Position numbers and translations under genes: made by a program
Origin: Burkholderiales bacterium
GTDB lineage: Bacteria > Pseudomonadota > Gammaproteobacteria > Burkholderiales > SG8-39
DNA: 59,154 nucleotides
Assembly (NCBI GenBank): GCA_026417035.1
Contig: JAOAEA010000019.1
Span: 1-59,154 of the forward strand
Direction of reading: 5' to 3'
The notes under the pieces: model-generated
The model's input: the letters and a program-made list of their open reading frames with translations, nothing else
What the model was told of the DNA's origin: nothing
Database searches by the model: none
Part shown: positions 17,965-27,078 of the stretch, in pieces
Layout: each line of letters opens with the position of its first letter
Position numbering within the stretch: position 1 is the stretch's first letter

Positions 17965-18740
17965 CCGAGCTCGCCCTCGCCGGCCTGGAGGAACGCCCGG
18001 GTGCGCGCCTGCTGCGGCTCGCGCAGCAGCGCGCCGGCCTCGCCGGCCTCCACCACGCGCCCGGCCTCCAGCATCGCCACGTAGGTCGCCGCGATGCGCG
18101 CCTCCCGCAGCCGGTGCGTGACCATCACCATCGTGAGGCTGCGCGAGACGCGCAGCTCGGAGAGCGTGTGGACGAGGCGGTCGGCGACTTCCGGGTCGAG
18201 CGCCGCGGTCGGCTCGTCGAGGAGCAGCACCTCGGGCGCGGTCGTGAGCGCTCGCGCGAGCGCGACCCGCTGCTTCTCGCCGCCGGAGAGGTCGAGGGCC
18301 TGCCGCCCGACGAAGTCCGGATCGAGCCCCGCGAGCGCGAGCAGCTCCCGCGCGCCGCTCTCGTCCACCGGCGGCACCTCGGCTTTGGCGAGCCCATGGG
18401 CGGCCTGGAGGTTCGCGAGCACCGTGCCCGGGAACATCACCGGCGCCTGGAACACGAAGCCGATGCGCCGCCGCAGCTCGCGCACGCGGTACTCGGCGAT
18501 CGGCCGTCCGAGGAACTCGATCGTTCCCGAGGCCGGATCGTCGAGACGGTTGAGGAGCCTGAGCAGGCTCGTCTTGCCCGAGCCGCTCGGGCCGATGAGC
18601 GCCGTGAACCCGCCGCGCGGCAGGTCGAGGTCGATGCCGTCGAGCGTCGTCCGCCCGTCGCGCACCTGCCGCACCCCCCGCAGCCGGAATGCGGCCTCCG
18701 CGGCGAGGCCGGCGGCTGCCGGGCGGAGCTCGCTTCGCAT
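17961..18740 (-). CDS. fetA: iron-export ABC transporter ATPase, FetA-like
   Basis: A 259-residue ABC ATPase: Walker A GPSGSGKTS, Q-loop FVFQAPVMFPGTV, signature DLSGGEKQRVALARAL, Walker B VLLLDEPTAALDPE and switch His VTHRLRE. The pairing with the UPF0014 permease, overlapping by 4 bp, identifies it as FetA rather than a generic transporter. The ATG at 18740 is the first Met that gives a normal N-terminus before the conserved LRGVRQVRDGRTTLDGIDL. UreE lies 19 bp upstream in the same direction. Confidence 0.87.
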   Translation of the reverse strand: MRSELRPAAAGLAAEAAFRLRGVRQVRDGRTTLDGIDLDLPRGGFTALIGPSGSGKTSLLRLLNRLDDPASGTIEFLGRPIAEYRVRELRRRIGFVFQAPVMFPGTVLANLQAAHGLAKAEVPPVDESGARELLALAGLDPDFVGRQALDLSGGEKQRVALARALTTAPEVLLLDEPTAALDPEVADRLVHTLSELRVSRSLTMVMVTHRLREARIAATYVAMLEAGRVVEAGEAGALLREPQQARTRAFLQAGEGELG

Positions 18741-18759
18741 CCCCGGGCGACGCGGCCCG

Positions 18760-19173
18760 CTAGGGCTGCCGTTCGGGTTCGAAGGGCGCACGCTCCGGGC
18801 GCACGCGAGCGCCGAGCGCGCCGAGCAGCGCGCGCGTCTCGTGCCCGGGGAGCGCGAGCAGCCAGCCGTCTTCGACCTGCACCGGCACGTGGCGCGCGCC
18901 GAGGGCGTAGGCGGCACGCGCCAGCGCGAGCGGGTTGGCGAAGTCCGCGCGCAGCACCTCCTCGGTGGCGGCAACGATGCGCACCGGCTTGCCGTCGTCG
19001 GTCGCGACGAAGTCCCCGGCGTGGAGCGACGTCCCGCGGGGCAGGGCGAGCTCCGCCTCCTCGCCGGACTTCAGCCGCGCGCAGAGCGCGTGCGCCTGGC
19101 GCTGCGCGTAGGTGAGGACCAGCACGCCGTAGGGCTCGTCGCGAGGCTCGGTGACGTGGGTGAGGCGGAGCAT
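18760..19173 (-). CDS. ureE: UreE-like urease accessory metallochaperone (orphan)
   Basis: A 137-residue protein with the UreE fold pattern. There is an N-terminal beta domain with TYAQRQAHALCARLKSGEEAELALPRGTSLHAGD. The C-terminal domain has the hallmark LRADFANPLALARAAYALGARHVPVQVEDGWLLALPGHETRALLGALGA, in which HVPVQ and GH correspond to the metal-site region. The usual C-terminal His-rich tail is absent. UreE delivers nickel to urease, but no urease structural or accessory genes lie nearby. It is followed by fetAB and preceded by tyrS (7 bp). It may be an orphan partner of a distant urease locus or a reassigned metallochaperone. Confidence 0.8.
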   Translation of the reverse strand: MLRLTHVTEPRDEPYGVLVLTYAQRQAHALCARLKSGEEAELALPRGTSLHAGDFVATDDGKPVRIVAATEEVLRADFANPLALARAAYALGARHVPVQVEDGWLLALPGHETRALLGALGARVRPERAPFEPERQP

Positions 19174-19180
19174 CGGGGCC

Positions 19181-20380
19181 TCAGACGAGGGTCACGCGCG
19201 CGAACCTGCGCTTGCCGACCTGCAGCACGGCCGTGGTGCCGCGCGCGAGCGCGCGCGCCTTGTCGGCCACGCGCTCGCCGTCGATCCTAACGCCGCCCTG
19301 GTCGATCATGCGCATCGCCTCGGAGGTGCTCGCGGTGAGCCCGGCCTGCTTCAGCACCTGCGTGATCGGGAGCTCGCCGCCCCGGGTCGCGAGCGTGACC
19401 TCGGGCATGTCCTCCGGCAGCACGCCCTCGCGGAAGCGCGCCTCGAACTCGGCGAGCGCCCGCTCGGCGGCGGCAGGGCTGTGGAAGCGCGCGACGATCT
19501 CCTGCGCGAGCATCACCTTGACGTCGCGCGGGTTGCGGCCGCCCTCGACTTGCTCGCGGAGCGACTCGATCTCGGCGGTGGTGCGGAAGGAGAGGAGCTC
19601 GTAGTAGCGCCACATCAGCGTGTCGGAGATCGACATGAGCTTGCCGAACTGCTCCTGAGGGCTCTCGGTGATGCCGACGTAGTTGCCGAGCGACTTCGAC
19701 ATCTTGTTCACGCCGTCCAGGCCCTCGAGGAGCGGCATGGTGAGGATCACCTGCGGCTCCTGGCCCCAGTGCTTCTGCAGCTCGCGGCCGACCAGCAGGT
19801 TGAACTTCTGGTCGGTACCGCCGAGCTCGACGTCCGAGCGCATCGCGACCGAGTCGTAGCCCTGCGCGAGCGGGTAGAGGAACTCGTGGATGGCGATCGG
19901 CTGGTTGGCGCGGAAGCGCTTCGCGAAGTCGTCGCGCTCGAGCATGCGCGCGACCGTGTGCGTGGCGGCGAGCCGGATCATCCCCGCCGCGCCGAGCTCG
20001 GTCATCCATTTCGAGTTGAAGAGGATCTCGGTCCTGGCCGGGTCGAGGATCTTGAACACCTGCTCCTCGTAGGTTCGCGCGTTCTCGGCGATCTGCTCGG
20101 GCGAGAGCGGCGGCCGCGTGGCGTTGCGGCCGCTCGGGTCGCCGATCATCCCGGTGAAGTCGCCGATCAGGAACTGGACGTGGTGCCCGAGATCCTGGAA
20201 CTGGCGGAGCTTGTTGATGACCACGGTGTGGCCGAGGTGCAGGTCCGGGGCGGTCGGGTCCATGCCGAGCTTCACCCGGAGGGGGCGGCCCTTGCGGAGC
20301 TTCGCGACGAGTTCCTCCTCGGGCAGGACCTCGTCGGCCCCCCGCCGGATGATGTGCAGTGCGTCACCGATCGCGGTCAT
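19181..20380 (-). CDS. tyrS: tyrosyl-tRNA synthetase
   Basis: A 399-residue class I synthetase charging tRNA-Tyr. The HIGH-type signature is HLGHTVV within [15 protein letters not shown], and the KMSKS motif is [12 protein letters not shown]. The tyrosine-binding region includes [20 protein letters not shown]. The C-terminus ends in an S4 RNA-binding domain ([17 protein letters not shown]). The layout is of the TyrRZ-like form common in beta- and gammaproteobacteria. ATG at 20380 begins the conserved N-terminus (MTAIGDAL). Divergent from the M23 peptidase gene, the usual betaproteobacterial order. Confidence 0.96.
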   Translation of the reverse strand: MTAIGDALHIIRRGADEVLPEEELVAKLRKGRPLRVKLGMDPTAPDLHLGHTVVINKLRQFQDLGHHVQFLIGDFTGMIGDPSGRNATRPPLSPEQIAENARTYEEQVFKILDPARTEILFNSKWMTELGAAGMIRLAATHTVARMLERDDFAKRFRANQPIAIHEFLYPLAQGYDSVAMRSDVELGGTDQKFNLLVGRELQKHWGQEPQVILTMPLLEGLDGVNKMSKSLGNYVGITESPQEQFGKLMSISDTLMWRYYELLSFRTTAEIESLREQVEGGRNPRDVKVMLAQEIVARFHSPAAAERALAEFEARFREGVLPEDMPEVTLATRGGELPITQVLKQAGLTASTSEAMRMIDQGGVRIDGERVADKARALARGTTAVLQVGKRRFARVTLV

Positions 20381-20467
20381 GCCGCATCCCCAAACCGTTG
20401 ACGGCAGGCCGGAATTCCTAGAAACTGCGCCCGGTTTGCCGCATAACACCGTGCAGGAAAACAGGTT

Positions 20468-21763
20468 TTGATTCTAACGCACCGGCTCGACCCGCGGCGA
20501 TGGTCCGCGAAGGCCCGCATTCTCGCGGCGGCGGGCGCCTTCTCCCTCTTCGGGATGGTGGCCGCGGTCGCGACGGTCGATCCGAACCCGAATGCGGTGC
20601 CGACGCGCACCGTCGTCGAGGCGCTGGTCCTCGAGCACCCGAGCGAGCGGCAGCCGACCGGGGAAGTCTTCGCGCACGAGGAGCGGCTTGCCCAGGGCGA
20701 CACGTTCGCGTCGCTGCTCGCGCGGCTCGGGGTGAACGGCCAAGACGCCGCCCGGCTCGTGCGCGAAGCCGGCAACGGCCGGGCGCTGCGCGCGCTGCGC
20801 CCGGGCACGACGGTCCGTGCGGTCACCACCGAGGACGGCGAGCTTCTCTCGCTGCGGTTCCTCGTCGGGAAGGACACGCTGGTCGGCTTCGACCGCGACG
20901 GGCCCGGGTTCCGCGCGGTGCAGGAGAAGGTCGAGCTCACGAGCCGGGTGCTCATCCGCTCCGGCGAGATCCGCTCGTCGCTCTTCGCCGCCGCCGACGA
21001 GGCCGACGTGCCCGACGCGGTGGCGAGCCAGCTCGCCGACATCTTCGGCGGTGACATCGACTTCCACCGCGACCTGCGCAAGGGCGACCGGTTCCTGGTC
21101 GTCTTCGAGCAGCTCGTGCACGAGGGGCGGCCGGTTCGCACCGGCCGCGTCCTGGCGGCGGAGTTCGTGAACAACAAGAAGACCTTCCGCGCCGTGTGGT
21201 TCGACGGCGAGGACGGCGAGGGCAACTACTACGCGCCGGACGGCAAGAGCCTGCGCAAGGCGTTCCTGCGCTCGCCGCTCGAGTTCTCGCGCGTGACCTC
21301 GGGCTTCGCGATGCGCTTCCATCCGATCCTGCAGACCTGGCGCAAGCACAATGGCATCGACTACGGGGCGCCGGTCGGCACGCGCGTGCGCGCGACCGCC
21401 AACGGCGTCGTGGAATTCGCCGGCGTGCAGGGCGGCTACGGCAAGCTGGTGATCCTGCGCCACGGCAACGGCATCACCACCGCCTACGCGCACCTCAACG
21501 GCTTCGCGAGCGGCATCCAGCGCGGGGCGCGCGTGAGCCAGGGCGAGACGATCGGCTACGTCGGCGCCACCGGCTGGGCGACCGGCCCGCATCTGCACTA
21601 CGAGTTCCGGGTCGGCGACGAGCACCGCAACCCGCTCACCATCGCGCTGCCGGCAGCCGATCCGGTTCCGCCCGGCCAGATGGCGAAGTTCAGGACCGCC
21701 ACGGCCGAGAGCCTGGCGCAGCTCGAGCTCGCCCGCGGCCTCGCCCTCGCCAGCCGGGAGTAA
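20468..21763 (+). CDS. M23/LytM-family murein endopeptidase, MepM-like
   Basis: A 431-residue membrane-anchored peptidase. A signal-anchor lies near residues 15-35. A LysM-like/OapA-type middle part follows ([24 protein letters not shown]). The C-terminal peptidase_M23 domain (about 290-390) has zinc ligands in HNGIDYGAP and HLHYEFRVG and the turn [22 protein letters not shown]. It would cleave peptide cross-links to allow wall growth. The start is a TTG at 20468, with GGAAAACAGG just upstream; no ATG or GTG gives the N-terminal part. anmK follows after 7 bp, which couples wall cleavage with wall-sugar recycling. Confidence 0.9.
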   Translation: MILTHRLDPRRWSAKARILAAAGAFSLFGMVAAVATVDPNPNAVPTRTVVEALVLEHPSERQPTGEVFAHEERLAQGDTFASLLARLGVNGQDAARLVREAGNGRALRALRPGTTVRAVTTEDGELLSLRFLVGKDTLVGFDRDGPGFRAVQEKVELTSRVLIRSGEIRSSLFAAADEADVPDAVASQLADIFGGDIDFHRDLRKGDRFLVVFEQLVHEGRPVRTGRVLAAEFVNNKKTFRAVWFDGEDGEGNYYAPDGKSLRKAFLRSPLEFSRVTSGFAMRFHPILQTWRKHNGIDYGAPVGTRVRATANGVVEFAGVQGGYGKLVILRHGNGITTAYAHLNGFASGIQRGARVSQGETIGYVGATGWATGPHLHYEFRVGDEHRNPLTIALPAADPVPPGQMAKFRTATAESLAQLELARGLALASRE

Positions 21764-21770
21764 CGCCCCG

Positions 21771-22874
21771 TTGCCGGCCGCGGGGTCCGGCCTCTACGTC
21801 GGACTGATGTCGGGGACGAGCCTCGACGGCATCGACGCGGTATTGGTCGATTTCTCCTCCGGCACGCCGCGCCTCGCCGCCTCGCACCACGTCCCCTTCG
21901 CCGACCCGGTCCGCGCAGAGGCTCTAGCGCTCTGTGCTCCGGGTGCGGACGAGATCGACCGCGCCGCGCGGCTTTCCAACGCCCTCGCGCAGCTCTACGC
22001 GGAGGCCGTCGCTGCGACGCTCGCGCGGGCCGGCGTCCCCGCGGCCGAGGTCGAGGCGATCGGCTGCCATGGCCAGACCGTGCGCCACCGCCCCGACGCC
22101 GGCTATTCGGTCCAGCTCGTCAACGCCGCGCTCCTCGCCGAGCTCGCGGGCGTGCGCGTCGTCGCCGATTTCCGCAGCCGCGACCTCGCCGCCGGCGGGC
22201 AGGGCGCGCCGCTCGTGCCCGCATTCCACGCCGCGGTTTTCCGCGACGCGCGCGAGCACCGCGTGGTCGTGAACCTCGGCGGGATCGCCAACGTCACCGA
22301 CCTGCCGCCGCTTGGCACGGTGCGAGGCTTCGACACCGGTCCGGCGAACATCCTGCTCGACGCCTGGGCCGCACGGCATCTCGGCGAGCCTTTCGACCGC
22401 GCCGGCCGCTGGGCCGCTTCGGGCAGCGCCGACGAGCCGCTGCTCTGCGAGATGCTCGCGGATCCCTACTTCGCCGCGCGGCCGCCGAAGAGCACCGGAC
22501 GCGAGCGCTTCGACCTCGCCTGGCTCGAGCGGCACGGCGTCGCCACGCGCCGGCCCCAAGACGTGCAGGCGACGCTCGCCGAGCTCACCGCACGCACCGT
22601 CGCGGAAGCGATCGCGCGCGAGTGCCCGGGCGCGGCGGCGGTCTGCGTCTGCGGCGGCGGAGCGCGCAACGACGACCTGATGGCGAGGCTCGCGCGCCTC
22701 GCCGCCCCCGTGAAGGTGACGAGCACGGCCGCTCTCGGCGTCGATCCGGAATGGGTCGAGGCCATGGCGTTCGCGTGGCTCGCGCGGCAGGCGCTCCTCG
22801 GCCGGCCGGGCAACCTTCCGGAGGCCACCGGTGCGCGGGGCCCGCGGGTGCTCGGCGCGATCTATCCGGCCTGA
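21771..22874 (+). CDS. anmK: anhydro-N-acetylmuramic acid kinase
   Basis: A 367-residue sugar kinase that phosphorylates 1,6-anhydroMurNAc from cell-wall turnover, feeding it to MurNAc-6-phosphate. The family signature GLYVGLMSGTSLDGIDAVLV opens the protein. CHGQTVRHRP, NLGGIANVTDLP and GFDTGPANILLDAW follow, and the late ATP-site block is CVCGGGARNDDLMARL. Length equals the family norm. The start is a TTG at 21771 behind GGGAG; the first in-frame ATG lies within the conserved core. Second gene of the M23-anmK pair. Confidence 0.94.
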   Translation: MPAAGSGLYVGLMSGTSLDGIDAVLVDFSSGTPRLAASHHVPFADPVRAEALALCAPGADEIDRAARLSNALAQLYAEAVAATLARAGVPAAEVEAIGCHGQTVRHRPDAGYSVQLVNAALLAELAGVRVVADFRSRDLAAGGQGAPLVPAFHAAVFRDAREHRVVVNLGGIANVTDLPPLGTVRGFDTGPANILLDAWAARHLGEPFDRAGRWAASGSADEPLLCEMLADPYFAARPPKSTGRERFDLAWLERHGVATRRPQDVQATLAELTARTVAEAIARECPGAAAVCVCGGGARNDDLMARLARLAAPVKVTSTAALGVDPEWVEAMAFAWLARQALLGRPGNLPEATGARGPRVLGAIYPA

Positions 22875-22928
22875 TCGTCGCCCGGGGCCTGCGCGCTGCG
22901 GGCCGCCGCGAGCGAGCCGGGAAAAGAA

Positions 22929-22949
22929 AAAAGGGCCGAAGGCCCTTTT
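22929..22949 (+). terminator. intrinsic terminator after anmK (likely bidirectional)
   Basis: AAAAGGGCC-GAA-GGCCCTTTT forms a 9-bp perfect stem with a 3-base loop, followed on the plus strand by TTTTCTTCC. On the minus strand the A-run upstream becomes a U-run, so it can also stop transcripts from erpA. Confidence 0.8.
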
Positions 22950-22980
22950 CTTCCTTCCCTTCCCGCCGCCTCGCCGGTCG

Positions 22981-23023
22981 GGCGGAGACCGACGATCCGC
23001 AGCCGCAGGTGCCCTTCGCGTTC
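22981..23023 (-). pseudogene. duplicated 3' tail of erpA (gene remnant)
   Basis: This 43-base segment matches the last codons of erpA (23142-23184) at about 38 of 43 positions. On the minus strand it still encodes KGTCGCGSSVSA, against [11 protein letters not shown] at the ErpA C-terminus. The stop codon is missing (the frame runs on into ARPARRREG) and nothing resembling the rest of erpA is present. It lies between two hairpins downstream of erpA, as if the erpA tail and terminator had been duplicated and then decayed. Confidence 0.6.
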
Positions 23024-23088
23024 CGCGCGCCCAAGCAAAAGGGCGCGGTCCTTTGCAGCCCGCCAAGCCGGCGCGAGTCGGCCAGAAA

Positions 23089-23117
23089 CAAGAACGGGGC
23101 CCATGGCCCCGTTCTTG
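23089..23117 (-). terminator. hairpin downstream of erpA
   Basis: CAAGAACGGGGC and its exact complement form a 12-bp stem around a 5-base loop, 22 bp past the erpA stop. On the minus strand the stem is followed by TTTCTGG. A short U-run and strong stem make an intrinsic terminator likely. Confidence 0.7.
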
Positions 23118-23138
23118 TCCGGCGGATTCTTGCGGTCT

Positions 23139-23489
23139 CTAGGCGGAGAACGAAGACCCGCAGCCGCAGGTGCTCGTCGCGTTCGGGTTCTTGATCACGA
23201 ACTGCGCGCCCTCGACCGACTCGGTGTAGTCGATCTCGGCGCCGACGAGGTACTGGTAGCTCATCGGGTCGATCAGCAGCGTCACGCCGCCCTTCTCCAT
23301 CACGGTGTCGTCCTCGTTCGTCGTCTCGTCGAACGTGAACCCGTACTGGAAGCCGGAGCAGCCGCCGCCGGTGACGAACACGCGCAGCTTGAGGTCGGCG
23401 TTGCCCTCCTCGTCGATCAGCTGCTTCACTTTCGCCGCGGCGCTGTCGGTGAAGACGAGCGGCGCGGGCATCTCGGTCACGGCGTTCAT
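23139..23489 (-). CDS. erpA: iron-sulfur cluster insertion protein ErpA
   Basis: A 116-residue A-type Fe-S carrier that delivers clusters to apo-enzymes, including those of isoprenoid and respiratory pathways. The three conserved cysteines are present in [11 protein letters not shown] and TCGCGSSF. The fold pattern [20 protein letters not shown] opening and [25 protein letters not shown] are typical for ErpA. It sits in the conserved order bactofilin-erpA, with anmK convergent. ATG at 23489. Confidence 0.95.
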   Translation of the reverse strand: MNAVTEMPAPLVFTDSAAAKVKQLIDEEGNADLKLRVFVTGGGCSGFQYGFTFDETTNEDDTVMEKGGVTLLIDPMSYQYLVGAEIDYTESVEGAQFVIKNPNATSTCGCGSSFSA

Positions 23490-23546
23490 GGTCGGAGCCT
23501 CATGGTGGAACGTCCCGGGGGATTATCCGGAGGGTGCCGGGGCGGG

Positions 23547-23951
23547 TCAACCGCCCTTCGCCAGCTTGAGCTCGACCGTGGTCCGCGCCTCAGTCGCGCT
23601 GTGCACGAGCCGCCCTTCGACGATCGCCCCGAGGTGCATCTCCACTCTGCCGTAGTGGATATCGCCCGTCACTTTCGACCGCGGGTGGAGCTCGACGGCG
23701 TCGGTGACGTGGACCGTCCCGGCCACGGTGCCGTTCACCACCAGCCGCGCGCAGCGGATCTCGCCCTCGATGCGCGCCTGCTCGCTCACCACGAGCGTTC
23801 CGTTCTCGCCCTGTGCCGCCGAGACATTGCCCTTGATCTCGCCGTCCACGCGCAGTCCCCCGGCGAACACGACGTCGCCCTCGACGCGCGTGCCCGCGCC
23901 GATCAGGCTATCGATGCGGTTCTGCGGCTTGTCGCTCTTCTTCGCGAACAT
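23547..23951 (-). CDS. bactofilin family cytoskeletal protein
   Basis: A 134-residue polymer-forming protein (DUF583). The central beta-helical core repeats short strands: GAGTRVEGDVVFAGGLRVDGEIKGNV, GTLVVSEQARIEGEIRC, LVVNGTVAGTVHV and GDIHYGRVEMHLGAIVEGRLV. Tails are short and charged, as usual. Bactofilins form membrane-associated filaments that position wall-modifying enzymes; the nearby M23 peptidase gene fits such a job. The ATG at 23951 has GAGGAACCG upstream, a good ribosome site. Confidence 0.9.
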   Translation of the reverse strand: MFAKKSDKPQNRIDSLIGAGTRVEGDVVFAGGLRVDGEIKGNVSAAQGENGTLVVSEQARIEGEIRCARLVVNGTVAGTVHVTDAVELHPRSKVTGDIHYGRVEMHLGAIVEGRLVHSATEARTTVELKLAKGG

Positions 23952-24119
23952 CGGTTCCTCCGTTTCGCGTTTGCGGGAAACCCGCCAGTCAGGCCGGTTC
24001 ACGGCAAGGGGCCGCGGGTCGTGTCCCCCCGAAGCATGGAACCCGCCGGTTTCGTGTCCGTCCCGGCGCGCGGAGGCCATACCCCCGCGCGCTCCACCGA
24101 CCGGGCCTTCGGTGCCACT

Positions 24120-24878
24120 TCAATACGGGTCCAGCCGGAAGGTTTGCACGGCGCGCGGTTCGCGCGCGCCCGCTTCGAAGATCCGCGCCTGCACCGACTT
24201 GACGACCGCCCCGGGCGGGACGCGGAACACACCCTCGACGCGATGGTAGCGCTTGAACGCGAGCGTGTAAGCCTCGCCGCCGGCGCCCTTCTCCTCGGGC
24301 AGGGTCAGCACGGCACCGCGTCCCTCGCGCTGCAGCTCGACCACCAGCTGCAGCGCGCCGCGGAATTCGCGGTCGCGCGCGGCGCCGCCCTGGGAGACGA
24401 GCATCCGGTAGCGGTACTCGCCCGGCACCTTCTCGGGCGCAACCCGCAGGCCATGGATGGCGAGCCGCTCGTCCTTCGACGCCCCGGGAATCAGATTCTC
24501 GAAGAACGCGAGGTCCTCCCTGAGCCGGGCGTTCTCCTCCTCGAGCGTCTTCAGCTGCGCCTTCAGCTCGGCCTGGGCGGTGCGCTCGATCTTGAGGTTG
24601 CTGTCGGCCGCGTCGGCCACGTCACGCAGGCGGGCGGACTCTTTCTCCAGCTCTCCCGACCGCCCCCGCAGCTCGGCGACCTCGCGCTCGAGCGCTTCGC
24701 GGTCGAAGCCGGCGTAGCGCTGCGCCGCCCCGTAGAGCCACCATGCGCCGGCGATGCCGATCGCGCCGGCGACGGCGTAGCCGAGCACCCGCCAATGCAG
24801 CGCGACGTGCGTCCGCACGGTCATCGGCCGTGCGGCGATGCCGAAGCGCTGGCGGAGCTTGCGCAGGAGCGTGGACAT
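24120..24878 (-). CDS. membrane-anchored coiled-coil protein, DUF6776-like
   Basis: A 252-residue inner-membrane protein. One transmembrane helix (about residues 30-50) is followed by a long coiled coil (about 58-125, e.g. ELEKESARLRDVAD and KAQLKTLEEENARLRED). A C-terminal beta domain follows with GEYRYRMLVSQGG and GALQLVVELQREGRGAVLTLP. Betaproteobacteria carry this gene between argC and the bactofilin gene; the product is of unknown function. It lies 5 bp downstream of argC. Link to bactofilin or wall synthesis is inference from neighbourhood. Confidence 0.78.
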   Translation of the reverse strand: MSTLLRKLRQRFGIAARPMTVRTHVALHWRVLGYAVAGAIGIAGAWWLYGAAQRYAGFDREALEREVAELRGRSGELEKESARLRDVADAADSNLKIERTAQAELKAQLKTLEEENARLREDLAFFENLIPGASKDERLAIHGLRVAPEKVPGEYRYRMLVSQGGAARDREFRGALQLVVELQREGRGAVLTLPEEKGAGGEAYTLAFKRYHRVEGVFRVPPGAVVKSVQARIFEAGAREPRAVQTFRLDPY

Positions 24879-24883
24879 GTCCG

Positions 24884-25918
24884 CTACGGGACGACCGGCA
24901 CGACCTCGAGCCCGGTTGTCTCTCCCAGCCCGAACATGATGTTCATGTTCTGCACCGCCTGGCCGGACGCGCCCTTCGCGAGGTTGTCGATGACGGAGAG
25001 CACGACGAGCGTGTCGCCGCCGCCCGGGCGGTGGATGGCGAGACGGCAGAGGTTCGACGCGCGCACCGACCGCGTATCGGGCGTGCTGCCCGCCGGCATC
25101 ACGTCGACGAACGGCTCGCCCGCGTAGCGCTTCTCGAACAACGACTGGAAATCCGCCTCGCGCGTGATGCGCGCATAGAGCGTCGCGTGGATGCCCCGGA
25201 TCATCGGCACGAGGTGCGGGACGAACGTGACGCGCACCGGGCCGCCCGCCGCCTCCGACAGGCTCTGCACGATCTCCGGCACGTGCCGGTGCGCGCCGAC
25301 GTTGTAGGCCTTGAAGTTGTCGGCCGCCTCCGAATAGAGCAGGCCGAGCTCGGCCTTGCGCCCGGCGCCGCTCACGCCCGACTTCGCGTCGGCGATGAGG
25401 TGGCCGGTGTCCACCACGCCTGCCGCGACGAGCGGCAGGAAGCCGAGCTGCACGCTCGTCGCGTAGCAGCCCGGGTTCGCGACGATGCGCGCGGTCCGGA
25501 TGCGCTCGCGGTAGAGCTCCGGCAGACCGTAGACGGCTTCCGCCGCGAGGTGGGGCGCGGCGTGGTCGAGCTTGTACCAGCGCCTCCATTCGACGAGGTC
25601 GCGCAGCCGGAAGTCCGCGGCGAGGTCGATGATGCGCGTGCCGGCGTCGACGAGGCGCTGCGCCTCGGCCATGGCGACGCCGTGGGGCGTGGCGAAGAAC
25701 ACGACGTCGCACGCCGCGAGATCCGTCCGGGCCGGATCCGAGAAAGCGAGCGACACGCGGCCGCGCAGGCTGGGGAACATCTCCGCCACCGGCGTGCCCG
25801 CGTCCTTGCGCGAAGTGATCGCGACGAGCTCGACGCCCGGGTGGCGCGCGAGGAGGCGCAGGAGCTCCACTCCGGTGTACCCCGTGCCGCCGACGACGCC
25901 TGCCTTGACCGTCTTCAT
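24884..25918 (-). CDS. argC: N-acetyl-gamma-glutamyl-phosphate reductase
   Basis: A 344-residue enzyme of arginine synthesis (third step, NADPH-dependent reduction of N-acetylglutamyl phosphate). The Rossmann motif is [21 protein letters not shown], the catalytic Cys is in [19 protein letters not shown], and [18 protein letters not shown] is conserved. Full length. It follows rpsI with 181 bp between, including a terminator, so it has its own promoter. Co-transcribed with the coiled-coil gene downstream. Confidence 0.96.
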   Translation of the reverse strand: MKTVKAGVVGGTGYTGVELLRLLARHPGVELVAITSRKDAGTPVAEMFPSLRGRVSLAFSDPARTDLAACDVVFFATPHGVAMAEAQRLVDAGTRIIDLAADFRLRDLVEWRRWYKLDHAAPHLAAEAVYGLPELYRERIRTARIVANPGCYATSVQLGFLPLVAAGVVDTGHLIADAKSGVSGAGRKAELGLLYSEAADNFKAYNVGAHRHVPEIVQSLSEAAGGPVRVTFVPHLVPMIRGIHATLYARITREADFQSLFEKRYAGEPFVDVMPAGSTPDTRSVRASNLCRLAIHRPGGGDTLVVLSVIDNLAKGASGQAVQNMNIMFGLGETTGLEVVPVVP

Positions 25919-26050
25919 CCCCGCTCCTGCCCCAGTGATGCTCCGCCCGCGCCAGGCGGGCAGGGGCGCATTGTCGCCCGGACCGCCCCCGGGATGCGCC
26001 GCTGTCGCCCGCGCCCGACGTCCCGGCCGCGGTAGAGGCCGCCCGGAAAC

Positions 26051-26077
26051 GAAAAAAGCCGCCCGGAGGGCGGCTTT
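26051..26077 (-). terminator. intrinsic terminator of the rplM-rpsI operon
   Basis: AAAGCCGCCC-GGA-GGGCGGCTTT is a 10-bp perfect stem. On the minus strand it is followed by a run of T (26052-26057 complement), the classical arrangement. It lies 23 bp past the rpsI stop. Confidence 0.92.
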
Positions 26078-26099
26078 CCCGGGCGCGTCGACCCGCGCG

Positions 26100-26492
26100 C
26101 TAGCGCTTGGAGAACTGGGGTGCGCGTCGGGCCTTGTGCAGGCCGACTTTCTTGCGCTCCACTTCGCGCGCGTCGCGGGTGACGAGGCCCGCCTTGGAGA
26201 GCACGGGCTTGAGCGTCGGGTCGTACTCGATCAGCGCCCGCGTGATCCCGTGGCGGACTGCGCCGGCCTGGCCGGACTCGCCGCCGCCGTCGACGTTCAC
26301 CTTGATGTCGAAGGTGCCGAGGTGGTTGGTGAGCACGAGCGGCTGGCGCACGACCATCCGTCCCGTCTCGCGCCCGAAGAACTCGTCTACCGGCTTGTCG
26401 TTGACGATGAACTTGCCCTTGCCGGGTTTGATGAACACGCGGGCCACCGCGCTCTTGCGACGGCCGGTGCCGTAGTAGTAATCGCCGATCAT
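26100..26492 (-). CDS. rpsI: 30S ribosomal protein S9
   Basis: A 130-residue ribosomal protein. Conserved blocks are [39 protein letters not shown] and the C-terminal [16 protein letters not shown], whose last Arg reaches the P-site tRNA. The start overlaps the rplM stop by 4 bp, the usual L13-S9 coupling. Confidence 0.97.
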   Translation of the reverse strand: MIGDYYYGTGRRKSAVARVFIKPGKGKFIVNDKPVDEFFGRETGRMVVRQPLVLTNHLGTFDIKVNVDGGGESGQAGAVRHGITRALIEYDPTLKPVLSKAGLVTRDAREVERKKVGLHKARRAPQFSKR

Positions 26493-26923
26493 GCCTTCAC
26501 CTCGAGGACCTTCGGTTGCTGCGCGGCGTGCGGGTGCTCCGCGCCGGCGTACACCTTGAGCTTCTTCAGCATCGCGTAGCCGAGGGGGCCTTTCGGCAGC
26601 ATCCCCTTCACCGCGGCCTCAATGGCGCGCGTCGGGTGCTTCGCCTGCAGCTTCGCGAACGAGGTCTCGAAGATACCGCCCGGGTAGCCGCTGTGGCGGT
26701 AGTACTTCTTGTCCTGCGCCTTGTTGCCGGTCACGCGGACCTTCGCGGCGTTGACGACCACGATGTAGTCGCCGGTGTCGACGTGCGGCGTGTATTCGGG
26801 CTTGTGCTTGCCGCGGAGCCGCCGGGCGACGTCGACAGCGAGCCGCCCGAGCACTTTGTCGGCGGCATCGACGACGTACCAGTCGCGCTTCACTTCGTGC
26901 GGCTTGGCGGAGAAGGTTTTCAT
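26489..26923 (-). CDS. rplM: 50S ribosomal protein L13
   Basis: A 144-residue ribosomal protein with [29 protein letters not shown], the block [30 protein letters not shown] and [21 protein letters not shown]. An upstream ATG would add eleven non-conserved residues; 26923 is the normal start. Driven by the promoter at 26966-26995. In E. coli L13 represses its own operon by binding the leader; whether that holds here is unknown. Confidence 0.97.
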   Translation of the reverse strand: MKTFSAKPHEVKRDWYVVDAADKVLGRLAVDVARRLRGKHKPEYTPHVDTGDYIVVVNAAKVRVTGNKAQDKKYYRHSGYPGGIFETSFAKLQAKHPTRAIEAAVKGMLPKGPLGYAMLKKLKVYAGAEHPHAAQQPKVLEVKA

Positions 26924-26965
26924 GGCTCGGACTGCCCTGAGCTTGGCGGTTCGCAAAGAGGCGGG

Positions 26966-26995
26966 ATTTTAGCGTTGCGCCGGACGGGGTGTCAA
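26966..26995 (-). promoter_or_regulatory. rplM-rpsI promoter
   Basis: Minus strand: perfect TTGACA (26990-26995), 18-bp spacer, TAAAAT (26966-26971). The predicted 5' end is about 35 nt ahead of rplM. It lies downstream of the small-RNA terminator, so L13-S9 transcription is independent of that RNA. Confidence 0.85.
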
Positions 26996-27047
26996 AGGCG
27001 ATGCGCGCCGACGCCATCCATGGGCCCCTCGGAGCGGCCATGGCCGC

Positions 27048-27078
27048 AAAAAAAAGGCCCAGCACTTGCGGCTGGGCC
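27048..27078 (-). terminator. intrinsic terminator of the candidate small RNA
   Basis: GGCCCAGC and GCTGGGCC form an 8-bp perfect stem (27056-27078, 7-base loop). On the minus strand eight consecutive T follow (27048-27055). This is the strongest terminator in the window, yet it stands between no two protein genes that would need it. Confidence 0.92.
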
